DNA of 64,000 bases from Anaerospora hongkongensis (GCF_004339805.1 NZ_SLUI01000016.1:1-64000), one strand, 5' to 3'; counted from the stretch's first letter, positions 45,999 to 56,281 are shown. Notes: generated by a model from the sequence alone, not told the origin. Made by a program: numbers and translations.

Positions 45999-46020
45999 GT
46001 CAGCATCAACCGATGCTGAC
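45999..46020. terminator. Terminator shared by the DUF218 gene and dnaE
   Basis: 9-bp stem (45999-46007 with 46012-46020), tetraloop, T-rich on the plus side. It overlaps the last codons of dnaE. Confidence 0.65.
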
Positions 46021-49000
46021 TGTTTCTTTTCCTAATAAAGATTCTATCGCTTCCAGAGCCTGCTGTGTGGGGTTAATCCAATAGCGCGGCTCTGTTTTAA
46101 TAACCCGGCCATTGCTGCTTAAACAAAAATACACTGTTGATTTACCGCGATTCGCGGCCAGTACTTGCTGCAGCCTTTCTATGACTTCCATTGTCTCATT
46201 CTTTTTTTCAATACGAATCCGCACTGCATTTTCCACAGCATCCAGTGGTTTGATGTCTTGCACAAGGACTTTGCTGCCTTCGTCGTTTACCGACAGCCGG
46301 CCAAATATAACAACTGCCATATCCGGAGCCAAAAGACGACTTACCTTATTAAAGACCCGTGGAAAAACAACGACTTCGATCTGTCCGGTAAAGTCCTCAA
46401 GGGTAACAAAGCACATCATATCGCCGGCCTTGGTAGTCAAGCGCTTAGCCGCAGCAATCAGACCACCGATTCGAACTGTTTGTCCGTCGACGTTATCCTC
46501 AGTAGATAATTTTTCAATTGCCGTAAGGCTTTGCATTTTGTCCCGGTAGCGATCCAGCGGATGCCCAGTTACATAAAAACCAATAATTTCTTTTTCCATT
46601 GCTAAAATGTTTTCCTGAGGCAGCTCAGGAATATCAGGGTATACGACATCGGCTGCTTCAACAGTCTCTTCGCCGAATAAGCCCAGCTGACCGCTTGATA
46701 AATCCCGCCGCCTAAGTGCAGCCATATCAACGGCCTGCTCCAGCACCGCTAAAAGCTGTGATCGCTTTTTCCCCAAGGAATCAAAAGCACCGCATTTGAT
46801 TAGGCTTTCAATTACCCGTTTATTGGCAAGCCGCATGTCGACACGACTGCAAAAGTCGATAATAGAAGTAAATTTACCAGCCTCTTCCCTGACGGCCATA
46901 ATACTGGCAATTGCATTGGCTCCGACGTTCTTTACTCCTGCCAGACCAAAGCGAATGTCCTGTCCGTCAACCGTAAAGCTGGTCCCACTTGCATTAATAT
47001 CAGGAGGCAGTACGGCTATCCCCATCCTGCGGCATTCTTCAATATAAAAGCCGATTTTATCATTTACCCCCATAACACTCGTCAGCAGAGCCGCCATAAA
47101 TTCCGGCCGGTAATGCGCCTTGAGCCACGCAGTTTGGTAAGCCACCAGCGCATAAGCGGCACTATGGGATTTATTAAACCCATAATCACCAAAATGAATC
47201 ATAAGATCAAAAATTTCCTGGGCAATTTTAGTATCGATGTTTTGCTTCTCAGCCCCCTGCAGAAAGGCGTCCTGCTGCGCAACCAGTACATCGTGTTTCT
47301 TTTTGCCCATTGCCCGTCGCAGTAAATCCGCTTGTCCCAGTGTAAAACCGCCCATTAGCGACGCAATCTGCATTACCTGCTCCTGGTACAAAATCACGCC
47401 AAAAGTATCTTTTAACACTGATTCCAGTATCGGGTGCAGATAGTGTATGTCCTTCTTGCCATGACGTCCGGCAATAAAATCGGCAACCATGCCGCTGCCA
47501 AGCGGTCCGGGACGATAAAGAGCGACAAGCGGAATCAAGTCATTAAAATGTTCCGGTTTCAGCTCTTTTACCAAATTGGTCATGCCCGAGGACTCCATTT
47601 GAAAAACACCGGCTGTATCGCCGTTAGCCAGCATCAAGCACGCTTCCTTATCATCCAGCGGAATTTGTTCAATATCAATGGTAATCCCCCGGTTTTTGCG
47701 AACCAGCTCCAGCGCATCGCCAATAACCGTCAACGTTCTAAGGCCCAACAAGTCCATTTTCAGCAAACCGATTTCTTCAATCCGGTCTTTATCAAACTGG
47801 GTCGTTAAAAAGCCTTCAGAAGAATTCTGCAGCGGTACGTGCTGCGTTAATGGATATTTAGAGATAACCAGCCCTGCTGCATGTGTAGAGGCATGCCGCG
47901 GTAAGCCCTCTACCGCCATTGCCAAATCAAGCAGCCTTGTAATTAAGGGTTCACTGTCATAGCTTTGTCGTAATTCTTTACTAATCTCCAGACTTCGTTT
48001 CAACGTAATCCCTAGTTCATTTGGCACCAGCTTGGCAATCCGGTCTACATCACTGTAGGTCATGTTCAGCGCCCGGCCAACATCGCGGATAGCCGCCTTT
48101 GCCGCCATCGTACCGAAAGTTATGATCTGTGCCACCCGGTCAGCCCCATACCTGGCAGATACATATTCAATGATTTTACTGCGTCGTTCATAGCAGAAAT
48201 CGATATCAATATCTGGCATGGTAACCCGGTCTGGATTTAAAAAGCGCTCAAATAATAAGCCGTATTGTAAAGGATCAATACTTGTAATGCCTAATAAATA
48301 GGATACTAAACTGCCTGCTGCCGATCCCCTGCCTGGGCCAACCGGGATTTTTTGCTCACGGGAATAATTGACAAAGTCCCAGACAATTAAAAAATAGCTG
48401 GAATAACCCATTTTTTCAATAACCGCTAATTCATATTCCAGCCGCTCTTGAATCTCTTGCGTAATTTCCCGGTATCGCCAAAGCAGCTTCTCTTCGCAAA
48501 GCTTACGCAGATAGGACTCTGCATCCTGACCCTCAGGAACCGGAAATTGAGGTAAATGCAGCACGCCAAATTCAAAAGAGACATTGCATCTTTCTGCAAT
48601 GCGCAGTGTATTGGACAGCGCTTCAGGGCAGGCAGGAAAAAGAGCTGCCATTTCTGCGGCGCTCTTGAGGTAAAATTCATTAGAAGGAAAGCGCATCCGG
48701 TTTTCTTCGTCAACGGTTTTCCCCATTTGAATACATAATAGTACATCATGGCTTTCGGCATCTTCCTGACGCACATAATGCAAATCATTGGTCGCTACCA
48801 GGCCTATGCCAAGCTCAGCCGCCAAGGCAATCAACTGGCTGTTAACCCGTTTTTCTTCTTCCATGCCATGATCCTGCAGTTCTATGAAGAAGTTGTCTTT
48901 CCCCAGGATGTCACAATATTCTTGTGTAATTTCCCGGGCACCAGCAGCATCTCCCTTTAAAAGCATTGCCGGAACCTCTCCAGCAATGCAGGCACTCAAC

Positions 49001-49404
49001 CCAATAAGCCCCTCGCTATAAGTCCGCAATATTTCCCGGTCAATACGGGGCTTATAATAAAAGCCCTCTGTATAGCCGCGCGATACCAATTCAATAAGAT
49101 TGCGATACCCCTTCTCATTTTCCGCCAACAAGACAAGGTGGTAGTAAGCTTCCGTATCCGCTCCGGCACTTTTTTCCAGCCGCGAGCGGGGTGCCACATA
49201 AACCTCACAGCCGATAATCGGCTTAATTCCCTGTTTTAAGGCTTGTTTATAAAAATCGACGGCTCCGTACATGCAGCCGTGATCCGTTATCGCAATTGCC
49301 GGCATCCCCAGTTCTTTGGCTCTGCCGATTAAATCTTCAATCCGACTGGCACCATCCAGCAAACTATATTCCGTATGCACATGCAGGTGAACAAAATTAT
49401 CCAT
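46006..49404 (-). CDS. dnaE: DNA polymerase III alpha subunit
   Basis: Replicative polymerase chain of 1132 aa. N-terminal PHP domain (FVHLHVHTEYSLLDGASRIEDL at the start, AITDHGCMYGAVDF), palm with PDIDIDFCYERR (metal-binding Asp), the fingers and KKKHDVLVAQQD region, and the C-terminal OB fold (about 970-1060) with a beta-clamp-type tail. The short DnaE length shows it is not PolC; the usual Firmicutes pair would have PolC elsewhere. ATG 49404. The genes on either side are unrelated. Confidence 0.97.
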   Translation of the reverse strand: MDNFVHLHVHTEYSLLDGASRIEDLIGRAKELGMPAIAITDHGCMYGAVDFYKQALKQGIKPIIGCEVYVAPRSRLEKSAGADTEAYYHLVLLAENEKGYRNLIELVSRGYTEGFYYKPRIDREILRTYSEGLIGLSACIAGEVPAMLLKGDAAGAREITQEYCDILGKDNFFIELQDHGMEEEKRVNSQLIALAAELGIGLVATNDLHYVRQEDAESHDVLLCIQMGKTVDEENRMRFPSNEFYLKSAAEMAALFPACPEALSNTLRIAERCNVSFEFGVLHLPQFPVPEGQDAESYLRKLCEEKLLWRYREITQEIQERLEYELAVIEKMGYSSYFLIVWDFVNYSREQKIPVGPGRGSAAGSLVSYLLGITSIDPLQYGLLFERFLNPDRVTMPDIDIDFCYERRSKIIEYVSARYGADRVAQIITFGTMAAKAAIRDVGRALNMTYSDVDRIAKLVPNELGITLKRSLEISKELRQSYDSEPLITRLLDLAMAVEGLPRHASTHAAGLVISKYPLTQHVPLQNSSEGFLTTQFDKDRIEEIGLLKMDLLGLRTLTVIGDALELVRKNRGITIDIEQIPLDDKEACLMLANGDTAGVFQMESSGMTNLVKELKPEHFNDLIPLVALYRPGPLGSGMVADFIAGRHGKKDIHYLHPILESVLKDTFGVILYQEQVMQIASLMGGFTLGQADLLRRAMGKKKHDVLVAQQDAFLQGAEKQNIDTKIAQEIFDLMIHFGDYGFNKSHSAAYALVAYQTAWLKAHYRPEFMAALLTSVMGVNDKIGFYIEECRRMGIAVLPPDINASGTSFTVDGQDIRFGLAGVKNVGANAIASIMAVREEAGKFTSIIDFCSRVDMRLANKRVIESLIKCGAFDSLGKKRSQLLAVLEQAVDMAALRRRDLSSGQLGLFGEETVEAADVVYPDIPELPQENILAMEKEIIGFYVTGHPLDRYRDKMQSLTAIEKLSTEDNVDGQTVRIGGLIAAAKRLTTKAGDMMCFVTLEDFTGQIEVVVFPRVFNKVSRLLAPDMAVVIFGRLSVNDEGSKVLVQDIKPLDAVENAVRIRIEKKNETMEVIERLQQVLAANRGKSTVYFCLSSNGRVIKTEPRYWINPTQQALEAIESLLGKETVSIG

Positions 49405-49486
49405 GACTAAATCTCCCTTAACTAGCCTCTATTCGATTATTTTCGCTATAAAACTGCGTATTCCTTTTGATTTATTGGCACAAAAA

Positions 49487-49532
49487 AACCAGGACACAAA
49501 CAGCGACCCATTTTGCTATTTGTGCCCTGGTT
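49487..49532 (-). terminator. Terminator of the 49547-49834 gene
   Basis: 14-base arms with one mismatch (49487-49500 with 49519-49532), an 18-base loop, then a T-run on the minus strand. Confidence 0.8.
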
Positions 49533-49546
49533 CTATACAATTCCTA

Positions 49547-49834
49547 CTACCCTCGCAGTGCCCGTACCATCCGGTTCCCCTTACGCTCCCGCACTTTCTT
49601 GCCTTCGAAGCCGGGAAGCGAGAAATGCTGCCGTCGTTCTCCGGACAAGCGGTTTGAATGCGCTGCGCATACAATAATGCTCACCAGGGCCCAGACACCG
49701 GCAAATATGCGGCCCGCAGCAGAAGTCAGGAATTCAGGCAACGCCAATGCAAACAGCATCAGCATCGCCGTCAACGTTACAAGACTCAGAAGCGAGCCAA
49801 ATCTGGATATTTTGCTTTTGAATAATGATTTCAT
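49547..49834 (-). CDS. Small membrane protein, 95 aa
   Basis: Two hydrophobic helices (about residues 14-32 and 39-58), a basic N-terminus (MKSLFKSKISRFG) and a long, strongly basic C-terminal tail (GKKVRERKGNRMVRALRG). Family not recognised. The start is ATG 49834, seven bases after GAGGTG; a GTG nine bases upstream overlaps that site. Single-gene unit with its own terminator, between dnaE and citXG. Confidence 0.6.
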   Translation of the reverse strand: MKSLFKSKISRFGSLLSLVTLTAMLMLFALALPEFLTSAAGRIFAGVWALVSIIVCAAHSNRLSGERRQHFSLPGFEGKKVRERKGNRMVRALRG

Positions 49835-49934
49835 ACGAAACACCTCACAGCCTGCCTAATATCCATACTTGTGACTTCACTTGCATTATATGCCTGCACG
49901 TCTTTAACTATTACCAAAATCATGTACGAACAGC

Positions 49935-51371
49935 CTACCCCCGCCGATTTCCCGGAAACGCGCGAATATAGCTTTTTATGCTGTAAAAATAATAGGCAGC
50001 AGCTAAAAGATCTGCTGACCCGCCGGGGCTGATATTCATTTGAATAAGGCTGTCATCCCACTCACGAATCAACTGCCGCCCTGTCTCAGTTAACATTCCG
50101 CCTGCATGCAGAATACCGGCAGCCTGCTGCTGCACGCTGGCCAGAACCTGGGGATTATGCCGGTTTAGAATTGTCGTATCTGGAGTCACCGCAATTAAAG
50201 CAATTAATGTATCCACCATGGCATCATTTACCGATAATCCTGCCGAAAATGCCTGTTCGAGCCTGGGGAGTGCAACAGCACTCAGTACAGTTAATCCTGA
50301 TTCCAGTTCGCCGCGTATACCGGTAATACCGTATTCAAGAAAAAGCCGTTCTCCCGCTGTCAGTTTACGGTCCGGCTTATTTTTTTCCAGTGGGGACAAC
50401 TCTTGAGCAACAAGTCCCTGACACATATCCGCTACCGTTTGCAGGATACCTTCTATACAAGCGGAGCTCCCCATTTTTCGAATATGCAGTGCAGTAGCTG
50501 CCGCCGTGATTCCCAGAAGAAACAGCAGCCCCTTTTGGGTATTTACCCCATTGGTAGCGGCAAACATGTCCTTCTCGCCGTCTAGCCCGATCTTTCTCAA
50601 TACAGGCAATAGTTCCGTACAGTCGCCGGAATGAGTCCAGCCTGCTAATGTGCAGCGCAGCAGAGACGATACCAAGGCACTGCTGCTGTGTATAAAGGTA
50701 AAGAAGTCCATATCTTGGTGAGCTCCGGCATTAAACCGGTCAACCAATCCCGGGGCAGGCGAGCAAGCTACTTCGGCCAGCATCGCTTCCAGTGCCTTTG
50801 ACGCAATCTGTATAACCGCATCAGGAACAACCTTTGTCTGTTCACTATGAAACGATAGCAATAAGTGCTTTACGGCAGATCGTACTTCTTCAGGCTGATG
50901 CGCGCGGGAACGTACGCATTCCACAGCCGGCCGCTCACAAACCATACAAATGCGGCGAGGCAGCTGGTATTCATCCCTGCTGATTAAGTTTCCGTCAGCA
51001 TCAAACACATCCAAATCAAGCAGCCGGCCTGACGGCGATTCCTGTTCTATTTGGATGGCCAATTTCTTACATTGATGCGCGTTTCCCTGGACGGAGACAA
51101 GTGCCACCGGACCGGCATTCCAATGAAAGATCTGCTCTTCACTCAATTGAAGGCCTTGTTCTGCAAATTTCAATCGCAGTTGGTGAAGCGCAAAGTAAAT
51201 CAATTGAACAGTGTCATCTGTATATTTCCTGTTCCCCGGCATGTTGACAGTCATGCTGATCAAGGTATCCCCTTGCGCCGAATACTTCAGACGCATACTG
51301 TGTTGCGCTTCTGCCCGGCGCTCTTTGCTATCCAAAACATCCTGCAGCGTTACTTCCGTGTGTTTATTCAT
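49935..51371 (-). CDS. citXG: CitXG: holo-citrate-lyase synthase fused to triphosphoribosyl-dephospho-CoA synthase
   Basis: 478 aa fusion. The N-terminal CitX part (about 1-175; SGRLLDLDVFDADGNLISRDEY, RRICMVCERPAVECVRSRAHQ) transfers the prosthetic group to the acyl-carrier subunit of citrate lyase. The C-terminal CitG part (about 185-470; GLVDRFNAGAHQDMDFFTF, GVNTQKGLLFLLG, ISPGGSADLLAAAYY) makes that prosthetic group from dephospho-CoA and ATP. CitXG fusions occur in other bacteria. The citrate-lyase genes citCDEF are not in this window. It follows the CitB-like regulator by 15 bases and is probably co-transcribed with the sensor pair. Confidence 0.93.
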   Translation of the reverse strand: MNKHTEVTLQDVLDSKERRAEAQHSMRLKYSAQGDTLISMTVNMPGNRKYTDDTVQLIYFALHQLRLKFAEQGLQLSEEQIFHWNAGPVALVSVQGNAHQCKKLAIQIEQESPSGRLLDLDVFDADGNLISRDEYQLPRRICMVCERPAVECVRSRAHQPEEVRSAVKHLLLSFHSEQTKVVPDAVIQIASKALEAMLAEVACSPAPGLVDRFNAGAHQDMDFFTFIHSSSALVSSLLRCTLAGWTHSGDCTELLPVLRKIGLDGEKDMFAATNGVNTQKGLLFLLGITAAATALHIRKMGSSACIEGILQTVADMCQGLVAQELSPLEKNKPDRKLTAGERLFLEYGITGIRGELESGLTVLSAVALPRLEQAFSAGLSVNDAMVDTLIALIAVTPDTTILNRHNPQVLASVQQQAAGILHAGGMLTETGRQLIREWDDSLIQMNISPGGSADLLAAAYYFYSIKSYIRAFPGNRRG

Positions 51372-51386
51372 TATTCCCAGCCACTC

Positions 51387-52076
51387 CTAGATTCGTTTCA
51401 ATTTAAACCGGTGCACGGGCCGGCCAACGGTTAAATAGTCCAGGCTTCTCACTACCTGTCCCTGCTCAAGCATATATTCCAGATAGCGCCGCGCGGTAAC
51501 ACGTGAGACCCCCACGGTGGCCGCGACTTGCTCGGCCGACGAGGCTTCACTTTGCCCAACCAGAAAATTAATAATTAAATCTCTGGTCTGACTGTTAAAG
51601 TTTTTCGGCATATCACCGGGTTCCTGATTCGTCCGGCCGCTGCCCACCGCGATCATTTCATCGATTTCGTCTTGATTAAAACGCTCTTTTTCCTTTATTC
51701 TTAAGCGGTTATCACGGTAAGCCTCCAGCACGGCGCGGTATCGGTCAAATTTAAAAGGCTTTGTAATATAGGCTACCACGCCTTGCCTGACAGCTTTTTT
51801 AACGGTTTGAACATCATCGGCGGCCGTAATCATAATAATATCAATAGGTTTATCCTGGCTGCGCAAGGCCTGCAAGATTTCCAAGCCTGTCGTTTCCGGC
51901 AAGAAGTTATCAAGGATCACAACATCCGGTTTGAACCGCTCAATCTGCGCTATCGCTTCACTGCCGTTAAAAACGAGTCCGTCAACAACATATCCCTCAA
52001 CGGCTTCTGTATATTTTTTGTTTATTTCTGCGACCATGGCATCATCTTCGACAATTAGCACATGAATGTCTTTCAT
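51387..52076 (-). CDS. CitB/DcuR-family response regulator
   Basis: 229 aa: receiver domain (1 to about 120) with DD, phospho-Asp in VVILDNFLPETTGLE, Thr in MITAADD and Lys in ITKPFKFDRY, then a linker and a winged or HTH DNA-binding domain (about 165-229; SSAEQVAATVGVSRVTARRYLEYM). This is the CitB/DcuR/MalR group that regulates citrate, fumarate or malate metabolism. ATG 52076 lies 1 base after the sensor kinase, so the two form a classic two-component pair. Confidence 0.92.
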   Translation of the reverse strand: MKDIHVLIVEDDAMVAEINKKYTEAVEGYVVDGLVFNGSEAIAQIERFKPDVVILDNFLPETTGLEILQALRSQDKPIDIIMITAADDVQTVKKAVRQGVVAYITKPFKFDRYRAVLEAYRDNRLRIKEKERFNQDEIDEMIAVGSGRTNQEPGDMPKNFNSQTRDLIINFLVGQSEASSAEQVAATVGVSRVTARRYLEYMLEQGQVVRSLDYLTVGRPVHRFKLKRI

Positions 52077-52077
52077 A

Positions 52078-53670
52078 TTACCATCCTTGACTATACGGTA
52101 TCTTCACCGCAAATTGTACACCGCCCAGCGGTAAATTACTCTGTACGATAGAGCCTTTTATCAGCTGCAGTTTTTCAGAAACCAAGGCCAGACCCAGACC
52201 ACTACCGCTTGGTTTTGTCGTCACACCCTGCTCAAAAATAGTCGTCGCCACTTCTTTCGGAATCCATGGCCCAGAGTTTTGTACCAAAATGGTCAATTCT
52301 GCCGTTTCCTGCACAATGCTGACATAGATAATCTTTTCTTCCGTTTCTGCCAACGCTTCTATCGCATTTTGCAGCAAATTGCCAAGAACCAGGACAATAT
52401 CGCCGCTGGTAACGTGAATCGGCAATTCCTCCAAAAAGCTTTCCGAGTCAATGGAGAACTCAATTCCTTTCTCCCGCATAACACTTGCTTTCCCCAGCAG
52501 TAAACCAAAGATCACCGAGTCGCGAATCTGGCCATTTAATTGATTGAACAATCCCTGTCTGCTGATATTGCCGTCTGTAGCGAAACGAATAGCTTCATCA
52601 TACTGCCCAAGCTGAATCAGTCCGCTGATGGTATGCATTTTATTCTTAAATTCATGCGTCTGAGCCCGCAAAATATCAACAAAACTATGAACACCGGTCA
52701 GCGCCTCTGCCATGCGGTTTACTTCCGTTCTATCGCGAAACGTAATAACTGCTCCGCTAACCTCCTGATCAACAATGATTGGTACGCTATTGGCTAAAAT
52801 AATCGTATTGCCAACATAGTGCTCCTCATCATAAACAGCGATACCGCTGCTAATCACTTCGTCGAGCCCGCTGCGCGGAATCAGATCATCAACCTGCTTG
52901 CCAATGACTGCCTGCTCGTCAATGCCTAAAACCTTAGCTGCCTCATTATTCACCAGCCGGATTCGTCCCTCAACATCAACTGCAACCACACCCTCACGGA
53001 TCGCCTCCAGTGTTGCGGTTCTTTCTTTTAGTATTGTTGCTATTTCATGAGGTTCCAATCCAAATATGGCCTTTTTTACATTACCGGACAGATATACGGC
53101 ACCGGCTACGCTGAACATTAGCCCTACAAACAGGGCAAAAAGAATTTGCTTAAAACTTTCCATAAAGGTTTCATTGATGTCTTTTAAGTAAAAGCCTACA
53201 GAAACAAAGCCGATCTGCAGTCCCGTTTCGGGGTGAAAAATGGGTACGTTAGCCCGCAAGGAAGGCTCCAGACTCCCTTTACCGATATAAACATATTCAT
53301 TCCCCTGCAGAACAGGATCACGATATAAATTAGCCATCGGCGTCCCTATTTTTTCAGGGATGGGATAGGAAAAGCGAATTGCCTCCATATTACTGATAAC
53401 AATAAAAGCAGCGTCTGTGGCAATACGCCAGCGCTCTGCAAAAGGCTGCAGAGTCTCAGACGGATTATCCGATAACAGGGCCTGCTGTACATGAGGAACC
53501 CGGGCAACAACCTGTGCAATAGACATTGCTTTATCGGCAGTGCTGCTTTGCACATTCATACTTACATTTTGCGCTATTAATAAACCTGCGGTAATCAACA
53601 CTAAAAAAACCATAATAACACTATGCAGCATAATTTTATGCTGTAGTTTAATTGTCGATAATGTAAACAG
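52078..53670 (-). CDS. CitA/DcuS-family sensor histidine kinase
   Basis: Membrane sensor of about 530 aa: first membrane helix (HSVIMVFLVLITAGLLIAQ), an extracytoplasmic sCache/PAS domain (about 45-180) for a C4 or C6 carboxylate, a second helix (about 185-205), a cytoplasmic PAS domain, then a short SpoOB-type His site (LRAQTHEFKNKMHTISGLIQLGQYD) and HATPase (NLLQNAIEALA, GSGLGLALVSEKL). I suggest CTG 53670 as start, seven bases after GAGGTG; the ATG at 53631 has no ribosome site and would begin right at the membrane helix. Next to citXG, so citrate is the likely signal. Confidence 0.9.
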   Translation of the reverse strand: MFTLSTIKLQHKIMLHSVIMVFLVLITAGLLIAQNVSMNVQSSTADKAMSIAQVVARVPHVQQALLSDNPSETLQPFAERWRIATDAAFIVISNMEAIRFSYPIPEKIGTPMANLYRDPVLQGNEYVYIGKGSLEPSLRANVPIFHPETGLQIGFVSVGFYLKDINETFMESFKQILFALFVGLMFSVAGAVYLSGNVKKAIFGLEPHEIATILKERTATLEAIREGVVAVDVEGRIRLVNNEAAKVLGIDEQAVIGKQVDDLIPRSGLDEVISSGIAVYDEEHYVGNTIILANSVPIIVDQEVSGAVITFRDRTEVNRMAEALTGVHSFVDILRAQTHEFKNKMHTISGLIQLGQYDEAIRFATDGNISRQGLFNQLNGQIRDSVIFGLLLGKASVMREKGIEFSIDSESFLEELPIHVTSGDIVLVLGNLLQNAIEALAETEEKIIYVSIVQETAELTILVQNSGPWIPKEVATTIFEQGVTTKPSGSGLGLALVSEKLQLIKGSIVQSNLPLGGVQFAVKIPYSQGW

Positions 53671-53751
53671 TTTACTTCACCTCAAAACGTGATTCGACAA
53701 AAAAGCAAAAACATCCTGCACTTTTTTCCTCTAGCATTCCCGATAACAGAA

Positions 53752-53783
53752 GAGACCATGAACCGTTTAGGGTTCATGGTCTC
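53752..53783 (-). terminator. Terminator of the SepF-like gene
   Basis: 13-bp perfect stem (53752-53764 with 53771-53783), 6-base loop, T-rich (TCTTCTGTT) on the minus-strand side. Confidence 0.7.
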
Positions 53784-53814
53784 CTTATTCTCAATCGCGT
53801 ATCTATCGGTTTTA

Positions 53815-54213
53815 CTATCCTTTTTTCTTTACGTAAGTAGGTATGGATACGGCAAATAACTGTTTTTCAATTTGTGCATATAGCGGAAGATACATATAGA
53901 TATTGTCTGAAATCCGCTCTGCAGTCCCTTCAATAACAAAGGCTACGCCGCTTAAAAAATCATGAATGCCTTGTTTGAGCAATTCATCAACATGTTCATA
54001 ATTAACCAATACTGCCATATTGTTTTTTAAGCAATCTGCTAATAACCGAACTTCATCTTCATTGCGTGGCGAAGCGATAAAAACTTTTAAAGCCGTGGGA
54101 ACATGCACACGAAGCTGAGCTTTTCGCTCACGGGTGCTCAGCTGCTCAAATTCAGCAGCTTCCTCTACAGGCATTAAAAAGTTTGTCAGCTTATCAATCA
54201 ATCCATAGGCCAT
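53815..54213 (-). CDS. SepF-like cell-division protein
   Basis: 132 aa with the SepF core (about 45-130): FIASPRNEDEVRLLADCLKNN, AVLVNYEHVDELLKQGIHDFLSGVAFVIEGTAERISDNIYMYLP. SepF binds FtsZ and the membrane and helps septum formation. The N-terminal helix (MAYGLIDKLTNFLMPVEE) fits the membrane-binding amphipathic helix, with an acidic linker after it. Usually sepF lies in the ylm/ftsZ cluster; here it is alone between typA and the citAB pair, so it may be a second copy. The start is ATG 54213 behind GGAGG; a GTG at 54231 is less likely. Confidence 0.82.
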   Translation of the reverse strand: MAYGLIDKLTNFLMPVEEAAEFEQLSTRERKAQLRVHVPTALKVFIASPRNEDEVRLLADCLKNNMAVLVNYEHVDELLKQGIHDFLSGVAFVIEGTAERISDNIYMYLPLYAQIEKQLFAVSIPTYVKKKG

Positions 54214-54348
54214 AAACTCGCCTCCACACAAACAAATTCACCATTATTTGGCAAATATTCGACAGATAAAGAAAATTCCCTTCCATGAGTTTCGTTATTT
54301 TGCAGATTTTTGCTAAAAAGAATGAAAACTTGCAATTGGCAACAAAAA

Positions 54349-54388
54349 AACAAGCAAGCCCTTTACCGCTTCGCCAGGCTTGCTTGTT
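54349..54388 (-). terminator. Terminator of typA
   Basis: 12-bp stem (54349-54360 with 54377-54388), 16-base loop, then TTTTTTT on the minus strand. Confidence 0.85.
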
Positions 54389-54398
54389 CAAGAAATTC

Positions 54399-56216
54399 TT
54401 AACCGATACTGTTATTCTTCCGTTCCCGGGCACGCAAGCTTCTATCTAAGATTGCCTTCCGTAAACGAATGCTCTTCGGTGTTACTTCAACTAATTCATC
54501 ATCATTAATCCATTCCAAAGCCTGCTCAAGGCTCAATATCCGAGGAGGAGTCAAACGCACCGCTTCATCGGCCGAACTGGAACGCATATTGGTAACATGC
54601 TTTTTCTTGCAAGGATTAACATCCATATCCAATTCCCGGGCATTTTCCCCGACTACCATACCGGTATATACCGACTGGACAGGGGAAATGAATATAACAC
54701 CCCGGTCCTGAACACTGTTAATGCCATATGCCGTAGTCTCACCATCTTCAAAAGCAACCAATGCTCCCCGGGTACGGCCGGGAATATCACCTTTAAACGG
54801 TGCATAGCCATGAAACACATGGTGCATGATGCCATTGCCTTTGGTATTGGTTAAAAACTCTGAACGGAAACCGATTAAACCACGGGCAGGAACAATAAAT
54901 TCCATGCGCAGGTAACCGGCAAGTTCCACCATGTTGACTAATTCAGCCCGACGGGTGCCCAGCGATTCCATAACAGCTCCCATAAACTCCTGAGGAACAT
55001 CAATCGTAAGCAGCTCCAGCGGTTCACATTTCTTGCCGTTAATTTCCCGATAGATAACCTTCGGTTTACCAACCTGGAATTCATAGCCTTCGCGTCGCAT
55101 TGTTTCAATCAAGATTGCCAGATGTAATTCACCCCGTCCGGCAACTTCAAAGGAATCAGCGCTGTCTGTCTCGGTAACGCTCATGCTCACATTTGTCTGC
55201 ACTTCACGGAACAGGCGGTCCCGCAAATGGCGGGAGGTAACAAACTGGCCTTCCCGTCCGGCAAAAGGGCTGTTGTTTACGCTGAAAATCATGGAAAGAG
55301 TCGGTTCATCAATATTAATTGCCGGCAATGCTTCCGGACGATCCGGATCGGCAATCGTATCTCCAATATTTACATCAGTCAGGCCAATGATCGCGACAAT
55401 ATCACCAAAGGCTGCCTCTTTTGCTTCTACCCGTTTTAACCCTTCATACGTATACAAACGTCCAATCCGGACTTTCGTCTCCGTATCGCCATTGAGTACG
55501 GCCACCATTTGTCCGCTGCTTACGGAACCGCGCATAATACGTCCGATTGCAACCCGGCCCACATACTCATCATAGTCAAGCGTGGTAACCATAATTTGCA
55601 GCGGACCATCTGCATCACCCTGCGGAGCAGGAATAGTGTCAATCAGCAATTGGAATAAGGGTTCCAGATTTGTACTTTCATCATCCATTTTCATTTTAGC
55701 GATACCGTCACGGGCAGCTGCTAAAACTACGGGGAAATCGAGCTGGTCATCGTTAGCATCCAGCTCCATGAACAATTCCAGCACTTCATCATAAACATCA
55801 TCTACCCGCTGGTCAGGACGGTCAATTTTATTAATGACTACTATTGCTTTTAAATTTTGTTCCAATGCTTTGCGCAATACATATTTTGTTTGCGGCATCG
55901 GCCCTTCAAACGCATCTACCAGCAATAATACTCCATCAACCATATTGAGTACCCGTTCTACTTCACCGCCAAAGTCGGCATGTCCCGGTGTATCAACAAT
56001 GTTGATTTTAACACCGTTATGCATGACTGCCGTATTTTTAGACAGAATGGTAATTCCCCGTTCACGCTCCAAATCATTGGAGTCCATAACCCGTTCCGCC
56101 ACATGTTCATTGGCACGGAAAACATTACTTTGCCTGAGCATGGCATCAACTAAAGTAGTTTTGCCATGGTCTACGTGAGCAATAATAGCGACATTACGTA
56201 AATCGTTGCGTTTCAC
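54399..56216 (-). CDS. typA: Ribosome-associated translational GTPase TypA/BipA
   Basis: 605 aa EF-G-like GTPase used in ribosome assembly at low temperature or stress. GTPase motifs: [39 protein letters not shown]. Then EF-Tu-like and EF-G-like domains and the TypA-specific C-terminal region ([30 protein letters not shown]). ATG 56216 behind AGGAGG. A terminator at 56253-56281 separates it from ilvD upstream on the same strand. Confidence 0.97.
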   Translation of the reverse strand: MKRNDLRNVAIIAHVDHGKTTLVDAMLRQSNVFRANEHVAERVMDSNDLERERGITILSKNTAVMHNGVKINIVDTPGHADFGGEVERVLNMVDGVLLLVDAFEGPMPQTKYVLRKALEQNLKAIVVINKIDRPDQRVDDVYDEVLELFMELDANDDQLDFPVVLAAARDGIAKMKMDDESTNLEPLFQLLIDTIPAPQGDADGPLQIMVTTLDYDEYVGRVAIGRIMRGSVSSGQMVAVLNGDTETKVRIGRLYTYEGLKRVEAKEAAFGDIVAIIGLTDVNIGDTIADPDRPEALPAINIDEPTLSMIFSVNNSPFAGREGQFVTSRHLRDRLFREVQTNVSMSVTETDSADSFEVAGRGELHLAILIETMRREGYEFQVGKPKVIYREINGKKCEPLELLTIDVPQEFMGAVMESLGTRRAELVNMVELAGYLRMEFIVPARGLIGFRSEFLTNTKGNGIMHHVFHGYAPFKGDIPGRTRGALVAFEDGETTAYGINSVQDRGVIFISPVQSVYTGMVVGENARELDMDVNPCKKKHVTNMRSSSADEAVRLTPPRILSLEQALEWINDDELVEVTPKSIRLRKAILDRSLRARERKNNSIG

Positions 56217-56252
56217 TGTTACCTCCTGAAATAAACCCTACTTACTGAATTT

Positions 56253-56281
56253 AAAAAGGATGCTGACAGAGCATCCTTTTT
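56253..56281 (-). terminator. Terminator of ilvD
   Basis: Perfect 12-bp stem (56253-56264 with 56270-56281), 5-base loop, T-rich after it on the minus strand. Confidence 0.9.
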
